From Guyparkeria sp. WRN-7 (GTDB lineage: Bacteria > Pseudomonadota > Gammaproteobacteria > Halothiobacillales > Halothiobacillaceae), in the NCBI RefSeq assembly GCF_001641825.1, contig NZ_LRFH01000015.1, positions 62,001 through 126,000 on the forward strand: a stretch of DNA of 64,000 nucleotides. The letters run 5' to 3'. Below are positions 8,660 through 16,186 of the stretch, piece after piece. The position numbers and the translations under genes were made by a program. The notes beneath the pieces are model-generated. The model was given only the letters and a program-made list of their open reading frames with translations, was not told where the DNA came from and ran no database searches. The first letter of the stretch is position 1; each line of letters starts with the position of its first letter.

Positions 8660-9180
8660 GTGATCGACAGGACGTCAGGCGCGTCGGGATCACGGATCTC
8701 GGCCGCAGCCCGGTGATGTGGCTTGCCTTCGGTTTCGGCACGGGCCTGTCGCCGAAGGCGCCGGGCACCGTCGGCACCCTGCCCGGTATCCTGCTGGGCT
8801 GGCTGCTGGTGACCGTCGCCGCGCCGTGGGGTGATGCGGCCACCATCGGGTTGCTCCTGGCGGTGACCGCGGGGCTGTCCCTTGTCGGGTTCTACCTGTG
8901 TGGGGAGGCCAGCCGACGCCTGGGCGTGCATGACCATGGCGGGATCGTCTTCGACGAGATCGTCGGGGTGTTGCCGGTGTTCATCGTGCTGCCGGAGGCG
9001 TGGTGGGAACTGGCGCTGATCTTCGCCTGGTTCCGCCTCTTCGACGTGATCAAGCCTTGGCCGATCAACTGGCTCGACCGGCGGGTCGGCGGCGGTGTCG
9101 GCATCATGGTCGACGATCTGCTCGCTGGCGCTTACGCCCTGCCGGCCACCTGGGGGACCTTGCTGGTCATCGGCGGCTGA
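8656..9180 (+). CDS. pgpA: Phosphatidylglycerophosphatase A
   Basis: An inner-membrane enzyme that dephosphorylates phosphatidylglycerol phosphate in phospholipid synthesis. The 174-residue protein has hydrophobic segments around 45-85 and 110-130 and the PgpA motifs GTGLSPKAPGTVGTLPG near the N-terminus and VFDEIVGV and RLFDVIKPWPINW further on. The start at 8656 overlaps the thiL stop, giving the conserved thiL-pgpA coupling. It is convergent with moaB, 4 nt away. Confidence 0.97.
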   Translation: MSDRQDVRRVGITDLGRSPVMWLAFGFGTGLSPKAPGTVGTLPGILLGWLLVTVAAPWGDAATIGLLLAVTAGLSLVGFYLCGEASRRLGVHDHGGIVFDEIVGVLPVFIVLPEAWWELALIFAWFRLFDVIKPWPINWLDRRVGGGVGIMVDDLLAGAYALPATWGTLLVIGG

Positions 9181-9184
9181 GGCG

Positions 9185-9706
9185 TCAGCGCTCGTTGAGG
9201 CGCGGCATCAGCTCGACCAGGTTGCAGGGGCGCTTGCGGTAGTCGAGCTGGCTTTCGATCAGGTTGTCCCAGGCATCGGTGCAGGCCCCGGTCGAGCCGG
9301 GCAGGACGAACAGGTAGGTCCGGTTGGCCACGCCGGCCGTGGCGCGCGACTGCAGGGTCGAGCTGCCGATGGTCTGGAAGGACAGCGAGCGGAACATCTC
9401 CCCGAAGCCGTCGATGGTCTTGTCGAACAGCACCGAGACGGCCTCGGGGGTGCCGTCCCGTCCGGTCAGCCCGGTGCCGCCCGTGGTGATCACCACGTCG
9501 CATTCGGGCTCGGCGATCCAGCGCGAGACCGTGGCCCGAATCTGGTAGATGTCGTCGGGCAGCAGTTCGCGTTCGAACAGCGTGTGGCCGGCGCCCTCGA
9601 GGCGCTCGACCAGTCGGTCACCGGAGCGATCCTCGGCCAGGCTGCGGCTGTCCGAGACGGTCAGCACGGCGATGTTCAGCGGCTTGAAGGGGCGTTCTTC
9701 GCTCAT
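9185..9706 (-). CDS. moaB: Molybdopterin adenylyltransferase-like protein MoaB
   Basis: A member of the MoaB/MogA fold (molybdenum cofactor biosynthesis). The 173-residue protein shows VLTVSDSRSLAEDRSGDRL, the substrate-binding motif TTGGTGLTGRDGTPEA and FVLPGSTGACTDAWDNLI. The start at 9706 follows AGGA by 9 nt. It is the last gene of the operon DUF3579-rimO-DUF3565-moaB, 13 nt after DUF3565. Proteobacterial MoaB may be catalytically dispensable where MogA is present; which role applies here cannot be told. Confidence 0.93.
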   Translation of the reverse strand: MSEERPFKPLNIAVLTVSDSRSLAEDRSGDRLVERLEGAGHTLFERELLPDDIYQIRATVSRWIAEPECDVVITTGGTGLTGRDGTPEAVSVLFDKTIDGFGEMFRSLSFQTIGSSTLQSRATAGVANRTYLFVLPGSTGACTDAWDNLIESQLDYRKRPCNLVELMPRLNER

Positions 9707-9719
9707 CGTCGATGTCCTG

Positions 9720-9959
9720 TCATGGGGCCGGGTAGGGCAGCGGGTCGGTCGGGGAGCCCTCGGCGCATTTGCGGCAGGGCAGCAGAGTGCCGAGCATGGC
9801 AACGCGACCCAGGCTGTGCTCCACCCAGGGGCGGTTGATCCAGGGCGGGTCGTGACGGGTGTGCTGATTGTGGCCGCACTCGAGCCGGGCGAACCAGTGC
9901 CCCTCGGCGTCCCGGTGAAACGAGCGGATGGCTCGCAACGGTGCTTCGGCCCGGCCCAT
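9720..9959 (-). CDS. DUF3565 small putative zinc-binding protein
   Basis: A 79-residue protein of unknown function belonging to the DUF3565 family, recognised by the pattern LECGHNQHTRHDPPWINR followed by a C-terminal CRKC. The conserved Cys and His residues suggest a zinc-binding fold. Its ATG overlaps the rimO stop by one base (TGATG), so it is translated with rimO, and moaB follows 13 nt later. No function is proposed. Confidence 0.8.
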   Translation of the reverse strand: MGRAEAPLRAIRSFHRDAEGHWFARLECGHNQHTRHDPPWINRPWVEHSLGRVAMLGTLLPCRKCAEGSPTDPLPYPAP

Positions 9960-11362
9960 CAGGGAACGGGGACGCCCCACAGGTCGTGTTCGTCCGCCTC
10001 GACGATCTCGACTTCGACGAAATCGCCCGGTGCCACATCGGTGACCTCCGGCAGGTAGACCACGCCGTCGATCTCCGGGGCGTCGGCCATGCTGCGCGCC
10101 ACCGCGCCCGATTCGTCCACCGCATCGACGAGCACCGGCATGCGCTCGCCGACCTTCCGGGCGAGCTTGGCCGCGCTGATGGCCGCCTGCTTTTCCATGA
10201 AGCGCGCCAGACGTTCCTGCTTGACCGCTTCCGGCACCGGGTCGGGCAAGTCGTTGGCCGTCGCGCCCTCGACCGGCGAGTAGGCGAAGGCGCCGACGCG
10301 ATCGAGCTGCGCCTCGTCGAGGAAGTCGAGCAGTTCCTGGAAGTCTTCCTCGGTCTCGCCCGGGAAGCCGACGATGAAGGTCGAGCGGATCGTGATTTCC
10401 GGGCAGATCTCGCGCCACTTGGCGATCCGCTTGAGCACGTTCTCGCTCGAGGCCGGGCGCTTCATCAACTTGAGGATGCGATGGCTGGCATGCTGGAACG
10501 GGATGTCCAGGTACGGCAGTACCAACCCCTCGGCCATCAGCTCGACGACGTCGTCGACATGCGGGTAGGGGTAGACGTAGTGCAGCCGGATCCAGGCGTC
10601 CAGCGAGCCCAGCGCGGCGGCCAGTTCGCGGAAGCGGGTCTTGAGCGGTCGCCCGCCCCAGAAGTCGAGCTTGTAGCGGCTGTCGATGCCGTAGGCGCTA
10701 GTGTCCTGCGAGACGACCAGCAGCTCGCGCACGCCAGCGTTGACCAGATTCTCCGCCTCGGTCATCACCTCGCCGATCGGGCGGCTGACCAGATCGCCGC
10801 GCAGGCTGGGGATGATGCAGAAGCTGCAGCGGTGATTGCAGCCCTCGGAGATCTTGAGATAGGCGTAGTGGCGCGGGGTCAGCTTGACGCCCACCTCGTC
10901 GTCGAGGGCGGGCAGGGTCTCGTCCATGGCCGGCGTGACCTGTTCGACCGACGGCTTCTCGCCACTGCCCGGCTCGGGCATGACGTCGACAAACGGATCG
11001 AAGCGGGGCGGCAGGTGCTGGTGGACGGCGTCCATCACCTCGCGGTAGGCCTGCGGGCCGGTGACGGCCAGCACGTTCGGATGGGCCTCACGTACGAGCT
11101 CGCCCTCGTCGCGCCCGCCTAGGCAGCCGGTGACGATCACCCGGCCGTTCTCGTCCAGCGCCTCGCCGATGGTGTCGAGCGATTCCTGCACGGCCGAGTC
11201 GATGAAGCCGCAGGTGTTGACGATTACCAGCTCCGCGCCCTCGAAACTGTCGGAGAGCGCGTAGCCCTCGGCCCGCAGCTGGGTCAGTATCCGTTCGGAG
11301 TCGACCAGCGCCTTGGGGCATCCGAGGCTGATGAAGCCGATGCGCGGCGGATTGTGGGTCAT
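9959..11362 (-). CDS. rimO: Ribosomal protein S12 methylthiotransferase
   Basis: A radical-SAM enzyme that adds a methylthio group to an aspartate of ribosomal protein S12. The N-terminal UPF0004 domain has cluster cysteines at 15, 51 and 80; the radical-SAM motif CNHRCSFC gives Cys175, Cys179 and Cys182, and a C-terminal TRAM domain follows. The 467 residues exceed the usual length of about 440 because of an acidic/proline-containing insertion at about 131-157, just before the conserved [16 protein letters not shown]. The start overlaps the DUF3579 stop by 4 nt. Confidence 0.97.
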   Translation of the reverse strand: MTHNPPRIGFISLGCPKALVDSERILTQLRAEGYALSDSFEGAELVIVNTCGFIDSAVQESLDTIGEALDENGRVIVTGCLGGRDEGELVREAHPNVLAVTGPQAYREVMDAVHQHLPPRFDPFVDVMPEPGSGEKPSVEQVTPAMDETLPALDDEVGVKLTPRHYAYLKISEGCNHRCSFCIIPSLRGDLVSRPIGEVMTEAENLVNAGVRELLVVSQDTSAYGIDSRYKLDFWGGRPLKTRFRELAAALGSLDAWIRLHYVYPYPHVDDVVELMAEGLVLPYLDIPFQHASHRILKLMKRPASSENVLKRIAKWREICPEITIRSTFIVGFPGETEEDFQELLDFLDEAQLDRVGAFAYSPVEGATANDLPDPVPEAVKQERLARFMEKQAAISAAKLARKVGERMPVLVDAVDESGAVARSMADAPEIDGVVYLPEVTDVAPGDFVEVEIVEADEHDLWGVPVP

Positions 11363-11697
11363 GAGCGGGCTGCGTCGGCGGGGACGGGGGCGTTGTCGCC
11401 GTTGAATTCCTCGAGCTGGCCATCCGGGTACTGGACGTACACCTTGAGGTTGTTGCGATCGATGAACTGCATCACCGAGTCGAACATCTGTCGGTTGGCC
11501 GTCTTCAGTTCGGGTTCGATCACCAGCATCTTCTGGCCGTCGAGCAGCACGGGATGCAGCCGCTGCGAGTACACCAGGCGATGCTGGGCGAACGTCGCAT
11601 CCCAGCTCGAGATGCGATCGATCCAGTCGCTGGGGCGGAATCGGGCGCCGGCCTTGGTCACTGACTCGACGATGTAGCGTTTCGGCTGGTTGTCCAT
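11359..11697 (-). CDS. DUF3579 family protein
   Basis: A 112-residue soluble protein recognised as DUF3579 from [21 protein letters not shown] and the C-terminal NLKVYVQY segment. Its function is not known. The start at 11697 (MDNQPKRYI) is preferred over a longer frame to 11751 because homology begins there. It is the first gene of the operon with rimO (4-nt ATGA overlap) and is divergent from the asparaginase-like gene across a 121-nt gap. Confidence 0.8.
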   Translation of the reverse strand: MDNQPKRYIVESVTKAGARFRPSDWIDRISSWDATFAQHRLVYSQRLHPVLLDGQKMLVIEPELKTANRQMFDSVMQFIDRNNLKVYVQYPDGQLEEFNGDNAPVPADAARS

Positions 11698-11818
11698 GAA
11701 GTCGTGGCTTGCTCGGCGTGCACCGAATGTGGATGGGTCGATTAGAATCAATCGGCCATTTTACTTCACTTGGCCGGTAAACGCATCCGGCCAGCGAAAC
11801 CGAACGGGAGAAATTGCC

Positions 11819-12355
11819 ATGACGGCGCGTCATGTTTCCAGCGAGGGCTTCGAGGTGATCGTGGTCGACACCGGAGGCACGTTCAACAAGTGCTACCGAC
11901 CTGTCGATGGTCAACTGGTGGTCGAGGCGGGTAGTCCGGCGGCCCGCGAGATCCTCGAATCGGCCCGCGACAACCTGGACGTCGACTGGCTGCAGCCGGT
12001 GTGCAAGGACAGTCTCGAGATGACCGACGCCGATCGGGAGGTGATTGTTGCCGAGTTGTCGGCTGCGGTCGGGCGAGCGCCGGACGCCCCGGTTGTCGTC
12101 ATTCACGGCACGGATACCCTCCACCTGACCGGTGAGGTGCTCGCCAGGGCGTTCCCGGAGACTTGTGTTGTGCTGACCGGCGCGATGCGGCCATACGAGA
12201 TTGATCGGGTCGAATCTGCGCTCAATCTGGGGCTGGCCGTGGGTTTCGTCCAGTCTCGTCCTGCGGCCGGCGTGTATGTGGCCATGAGTGGCCTGGTGCG
12301 CCCGCTGGGCCGGCTGGTGAAGGATCGCGCGGCCGGGCTCTTTCGTCCGGACTGA
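11819..12355 (+). CDS. Short asparaginase-domain protein
   Basis: A 178-residue protein carrying only the N-terminal domain of the asparaginase/glutaminase fold. The first catalytic threonine motif is visible in [10 protein letters not shown] and the second in [10 protein letters not shown], followed by VLTGAMRP. The C-terminal domain of full-length asparaginases (about 330 residues) is absent, and the frame ends at a normal stop just before a terminator, so it is a short family member rather than a fragment. GGGAG lies 9 nt before the ATG. Catalytic activity of such short forms is uncertain. Confidence 0.8.
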   Translation: MTARHVSSEGFEVIVVDTGGTFNKCYRPVDGQLVVEAGSPAAREILESARDNLDVDWLQPVCKDSLEMTDADREVIVAELSAAVGRAPDAPVVVIHGTDTLHLTGEVLARAFPETCVVLTGAMRPYEIDRVESALNLGLAVGFVQSRPAAGVYVAMSGLVRPLGRLVKDRAAGLFRPD

Positions 12356-12378
12356 TCGGATTTGCAAGGGACATAAAA

Positions 12379-12402
12379 AAGCCCCGCCAAATGGCGGGGC
12401 TT
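12379..12402 (-). terminator. Rho-independent terminator between soxB and the asparaginase-like gene
   Basis: A 10-bp GC-rich hairpin (AAGCCCCGCC / GGCGGGGCTT) with a 4-nt loop. On the minus strand it is followed by six U residues (A-tract 12375-12380), so it terminates soxB strongly. On the plus strand it is followed by a weaker TTTGCGTTT run and can also serve the asparaginase-like gene. Confidence 0.9.
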
Positions 12403-12440
12403 TGCGTTTCAGGCACCCTCGAGTGAGGGCGGCCGGGTTA

Positions 12441-14246
12441 TCAGCACTTGTTGGTGATGCCCGGGTTGCCTTCCACGCCCTTGAGGACCGGCTCGTTGAG
12501 GTCGAACGGCTTGATGTGCTTCTGGTCACGCAGCCAGGACTCGACCTGGTCCCAGATCATCTCGCCGGTGTCGCCCGGGATGTTGCCCGGCTTGGCGACC
12601 GATGCCCAGCCAGCGACCTTGTAGCTCTTCTTCGGGTCGAGCGGCTCGCCGTCCAGTTCCATGTCCAGGATGCGCTTGCCCTTCTCGGCGTTCGGCGCAC
12701 AGGCGTACTTCAGGCCACCGACGCGAACCATGTCGCCGCCCTGCTGGTAGTAGGGGTCGGTGTTGAAGATGTTGTCGCAGACGTCCTCGAGGATGCCCTT
12801 GATCTGCTCGCCGGTGAACTCGTTGACGGTGACGTTCGGATAGGTCAGGCCCACCTCGGTCATCAGGTCGTCGTAGGTGATCGGCTCGCCCGGGATCAGC
12901 GAGGTGCCCCAGCGAACGCCCGGGGAGAACGAGATCTGAGCGTCGTTGACGTCGATCAGCGCGTCGCAGATTAGCTGGTCCCAGGTGCCGGTGAAGTTGC
13001 CGCGGCGGTAGAGCAGGGCATCGTTGGTCGCCAGAACGTCGCTGGTGCGCTCGCCGGCGTTGAACGTCTTGCCCTGGAAAGTGATTTCCTGGTTGTAGGC
13101 GTTGTCGATGAACGCCTGCATCTCCTTGTCCGGCTCGATGAAGTCGGAGAAGACCGGCAGCAGGTGGTACTTGAAGTCCTGCACCTTGCCCTTGCGCACG
13201 TCGAGGTCCAGCACGCCCAGGTACTTGGCGTTGGAGCCGGCGTTGGAAACGATGGTCTGGCCGCCGGCGTTCTTGACGATGGTCGGGGTCGGAACCGCGT
13301 CGTGGGTGTGGCCGCCCATGATGGCGTCGATGCCGGTAACGCGGCTGGCCATCTTGAGGTCCACGTCCATGCCGTTGTGCGACAGGACGACGACGACTTC
13401 GGCGCCTTCGGCGCGGGCAGCGTCGACGGTCTCCTGCATCTTGTCGTCGCGGATACCGAAGGTCCAGCCCTCGGTCATCCAGCTCGGGTTGGCGATCGGG
13501 GTGTACGGGAACGCCTGACCGATGACGGCAACCTGAACGCCGTTCTGCTCGCGGATGACGTACGGCTTGAAGACGCGCTCGTAGAAGTCGCTGTCCAGGA
13601 TGTTCTGGGCGACGAACGCCATGTTCGTCTCGGACTCGAGCTCGTTGATGCCCTCGACCATGCGGTCCTTGGTGTAGGTCGCTTCCCAGTGCGAGGTGAA
13701 GAAGTCCGGCTTGGCAATCTTCATCGCGTCGATCTGGCTCTGGGCGTCGGTCCACAGGGCCAGGGCGTTGCCTTGCCAGTTATCGCCGCCGTCCAGCAGG
13801 AAGGCGCCCGGACGCTGCTCGCGCATGTGCTTGATCAGGGTGAGCAGGTGGGCAAAGCCGCCGACCTTGCCGTACTTCTTGGCCGCTTCGGCGAAGTCGA
13901 GGCAGGTGAAGGCGTGAGCGGCCGGGGTGTTCGGCTCGAGGCCGAAGTACTTGAGGAAGTGCTCGCCAACCAGGTGCGGCGGGTTGCCTTTCATGGAACC
14001 CACGCCCAGGTTGATGTTCGGCTCACGGAAGTAGACCGGCTTGAGCTGGGCGTGCATGTCGGTCATGTGCAGGATCGACACGTTGCCGTAGCGCGGCACT
14101 TCGTACATGTTGCTCGAGGCGTTGTTCGCCTTGACCGAGCTGGCGACGCGCTGCGTGCCGGTGCCGGCCTGAGCGGTCTCGAGGTTGATGCCGGCGGCCG
14201 AGGCCACGGCGAGCATCTGCAGAAATTCGCGACGAGAAAGACTCAT
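12441..14246 (-). CDS. soxB: Thiosulfohydrolase SoxB
   Basis: A periplasmic manganese enzyme that hydrolyses the sulfone group from the SoxY-bound thiosulfonate, releasing sulfate. The 601-residue protein starts with a Tat signal (SRREFLQM at residues 4-11) suited to export of a folded metalloprotein. Metallophosphatase-fold motifs are seen: [32 protein letters not shown] and GGHTHDA; a 5'-nucleotidase-like C-terminal domain follows. A strong AGGGGAG precedes the ATG. It lies 307 nt downstream of soxA behind a terminator, so it probably has its own promoter and a long leader. Confidence 0.97.
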   Translation of the reverse strand: MSLSRREFLQMLAVASAAGINLETAQAGTGTQRVASSVKANNASSNMYEVPRYGNVSILHMTDMHAQLKPVYFREPNINLGVGSMKGNPPHLVGEHFLKYFGLEPNTPAAHAFTCLDFAEAAKKYGKVGGFAHLLTLIKHMREQRPGAFLLDGGDNWQGNALALWTDAQSQIDAMKIAKPDFFTSHWEATYTKDRMVEGINELESETNMAFVAQNILDSDFYERVFKPYVIREQNGVQVAVIGQAFPYTPIANPSWMTEGWTFGIRDDKMQETVDAARAEGAEVVVVLSHNGMDVDLKMASRVTGIDAIMGGHTHDAVPTPTIVKNAGGQTIVSNAGSNAKYLGVLDLDVRKGKVQDFKYHLLPVFSDFIEPDKEMQAFIDNAYNQEITFQGKTFNAGERTSDVLATNDALLYRRGNFTGTWDQLICDALIDVNDAQISFSPGVRWGTSLIPGEPITYDDLMTEVGLTYPNVTVNEFTGEQIKGILEDVCDNIFNTDPYYQQGGDMVRVGGLKYACAPNAEKGKRILDMELDGEPLDPKKSYKVAGWASVAKPGNIPGDTGEMIWDQVESWLRDQKHIKPFDLNEPVLKGVEGNPGITNKC

Positions 14247-14420
14247 TGAAAACTCCCCTTTACGTTTTCAGTTTGGGTCAGTTCCCGGCCCGGCTGGCAG
14301 CAGGGGGCAGGGATCCGAGGGATCTTTACCGGTTCCCTGACCCGGCCCAAGCCCGGTGGGCACTTCGGGGGCAGTGCCAGGAAACTGAACCGGGCCATTT
14401 AACCATACTGACCCCCGCGA
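14247..14420 (-). promoter_or_regulatory. Self-complementary 5' leader of soxB
   Basis: Read in the soxB direction, the leader contains GGGTCAG at 14414-14408, TTCAGTTT at 14389-14382, GGGTCAG again at 14343-14337, and then the contiguous element CTGACCCAAACTGAA at 14281-14267, which is complementary to all three. GGCCCGG at 14397-14391 can likewise pair with CCGGGCC at 14293-14287. The last element ends a few bases before the soxB ribosome-binding site. Equally, four exact ACTGA copies plus one CCTGA could be protein-binding sites. A promoter was not identified; none of this is experimentally known. Confidence 0.4.
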
Positions 14421-14506
14421 CGATAGAAAAAATACTTATGCCTGGCATGGGTGCAGGGCCGGCATGGTTCGCCCCATGGTCGGTTCGAGCCGGGTTCCGG
14501 GCATAA

Positions 14507-14532
14507 AAAAAGCAGGCCGAAGCCTGCTTTTT
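14507..14532 (-). terminator. Rho-independent terminator after soxA
   Basis: Hairpin AAAAAGCAGGC / GCCTGCTTTTT around a CGAA loop, which on the minus strand reads as a stable UUCG-type tetraloop and is followed by a U-run (A-tract 14504-14510). It lies 21 nt after the soxA stop codon, separating soxXA from soxB. Confidence 0.9.
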
Positions 14533-14553
14533 CGATCTCGCAAGAGCGTGAGC

Positions 14554-15417
14554 TTACTTGCGGATGTTCGGGCCGTTGAGCTCGAGCTCGTTGTCGTTGT
14601 AGGACATGAAGAACTCGAGGTCACGCAGGTAGTCCGAGTACTGCTTCGGCGGGATGGTGCCGGTGTCACGGACGCAGCCGTACATGCGCTTGTGCAGGGT
14701 GAACATGCTGCCCTTGCTGTAGCGGAATACCGGCATGTGCGTGGTGTTGCCCAGGTTCATGTGCAGGTGCTCGGCGCGAGCGTACTTGCCGCCATGGTAC
14801 TGGTGGCAATCGGCACAGGAGTTGTCCAGACGGCCGGTGCGGCGGAACCATGCTTCCTTGCCGCGGTTGTAGGCAGCCTTGGCGCCTTCGCTGTTGATCT
14901 GGACCTGGTTGGTCATGCCGTTGGACTCGCTGGCGAGGTAGGCAAGAACGTTAGCCAGTTTCTTGTAGTTGTTCTTCGGGTCCCAGACCTTGTCGGCTGC
15001 TTCGCCGGCGTTCTTCTGGCAGTTGATGATGTCCAGACCGAGGCTGTGTACCTTGCCGTCCTTCTCGTTGAAGTACGGGTACTTGGCGCGCAGGCCCTTG
15101 GCCTCGCCCAGGCAGGAGGACAGCTTCTTGCCGTTCGGCAGGGTGTACTCGTTCCAGAGGGCTTCGCCCTTGGCGACGTACTCGTCGGTCTGCGGGAAGA
15201 TCATCATGCCTTCCCACTGCGAGCGTGCGTCATCATCGATGGCGTAGACGCCCATGTTGTAGTCCTCGAACGGAACGTCCGGATAACGGTCCTCGTAGAA
15301 CTCAACCATCAGCTGACGAAACTCCTCCGGGTCGGACGGGTTCGCCGCATCGGCTGCGATGGCGCCGCCGGTGGCCAGTACGCTGGCTGCGAGCATGCTA
15401 GAGATCAAGCGTTTCAT
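14554..15417 (-). CDS. soxA: c-type cytochrome SoxA (mono-haem form)
   Basis: Catalytic subunit of the periplasmic SoxXA complex, which oxidatively attaches thiosulfate to the SoxY carrier cysteine. A Sec signal peptide covers residues 1 to about 22. Of the two haem sites found in many SoxA proteins only one is present, CADCH (Cys201, Cys204, His205). The first domain has lone cysteines Cys102 and Cys133 instead, probably a disulfide. Cys248 in RMYGCVRD is the likely modified active-site cysteine ligand. The length of 287 fits the family. It follows soxX by 51 nt. Confidence 0.93.
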   Translation of the reverse strand: MKRLISSMLAASVLATGGAIAADAANPSDPEEFRQLMVEFYEDRYPDVPFEDYNMGVYAIDDDARSQWEGMMIFPQTDEYVAKGEALWNEYTLPNGKKLSSCLGEAKGLRAKYPYFNEKDGKVHSLGLDIINCQKNAGEAADKVWDPKNNYKKLANVLAYLASESNGMTNQVQINSEGAKAAYNRGKEAWFRRTGRLDNSCADCHQYHGGKYARAEHLHMNLGNTTHMPVFRYSKGSMFTLHKRMYGCVRDTGTIPPKQYSDYLRDLEFFMSYNDNELELNGPNIRK

Positions 15418-15468
15418 TTATGAGTCTCCTACTGAATTCGGGTCTTTGTGTTTGATTCCTGGAGCGTC

Positions 15469-15849
15469 TTACAGCGTGAGGATGTAATCGGTGATGGCCT
15501 CGATTTCCTCGTCGCTCAGGAGTTTGTGGGCCCCGAACGGCGGCATGATGGTCTGGTCGCCAAACTTGTCGCGCGGATCGTAGATGACCTTCTTGAGCTC
15601 TTCACGGTCCGGATAGCGCGCCTTCATGGCGATCAGGGCCGGGCCGATGTTGCCCGCGAGGTTGCCGCCCTGGATCTGGTGGCACGCGAGGCAGTTGCCT
15701 TTGCTACGGCCAAAAGCGAGTTCTTTCCCTTTCTTGGCCGAGTCGGACAGGCCTTCTTCCTGTGCCGCGACGGCACCGGAGAAACCCATGCCGGCCGCGA
15801 GCAGTGCGGCGGCGCCTGCCGTGGTGATCACGGATGTGAACTTCTTCAT
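15469..15849 (-). CDS. soxX: c-type cytochrome SoxX
   Basis: Electron-accepting small subunit of SoxXA, passing electrons from thiosulfate conjugation to the respiratory chain. The 126-residue protein has a signal peptide (1 to about 29), a single haem site GNCLACHQI (Cys53, Cys56, His57) and the probable distal Met102 in MPPFGAHKLLS, followed by the class I cytochrome C-terminal helix EEIEAITDYI. AGAGGAGG is its ribosome-binding site. It is first in soxX-soxA; soxY, soxZ, soxK, soxC and soxD are not adjacent. Confidence 0.93.
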   Translation of the reverse strand: MKKFTSVITTAGAAALLAAGMGFSGAVAAQEEGLSDSAKKGKELAFGRSKGNCLACHQIQGGNLAGNIGPALIAMKARYPDREELKKVIYDPRDKFGDQTIMPPFGAHKLLSDEEIEAITDYILTL

Positions 15850-16186
15850 TGTTATCCTCCTCTGCGGTCGCTAGAAAGCGCCGAGATGCCTTGGTGAGTT
15901 GTCTCATTCATCGATTCGACGTGTACCACTTTAGTGGCCTGAACAGTCGAGACAATAAAAAATAATTTATGGCGACACAATGAATTTATTTATTAGCGTT
16001 TGTTGAAATTCGCAGTTCTCTCGAGCCGCGTCACGGCGGTTTTTCAGTGCGAAAAATTCATTGGATGCCGGTGTTTGTCGCCAATCAAGAGGATCGGGCG
16101 GGGTGCTCGCCGGTCGAGGGTGGCAGGGGCGCATTGCGTCGGGGTTCCGTTTTCGGGTTCACGCCAGAAATCGGGTCGCGCGTGGC
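15850..16186 (-). promoter_or_regulatory. AT-rich soxX upstream region with inverted repeats
   Basis: A 337-base stretch without a gene, between soxX and a convergent-facing neighbour end. It includes a strikingly AT-rich block (about 15953-16010) in an otherwise GC-rich region, an imperfectly spaced dyad CCACT-TT-AGTGG at 15926-15937, and a 7-bp inverted repeat TTGTCTC (15899-15905) / GAGACAA (15949-15955) flanking it. These would lie in the promoter and leader of soxXA and are candidate operators. No clear sigma-70 pair could be chosen. Confidence 0.35.

Noticed and set aside
14246-14506. Plus-strand 86-codon frame in the soxA-soxB gap
   Set aside because: No ribosome-binding site or homology; it starts over the soxB start codon complement and occupies the structured leader.
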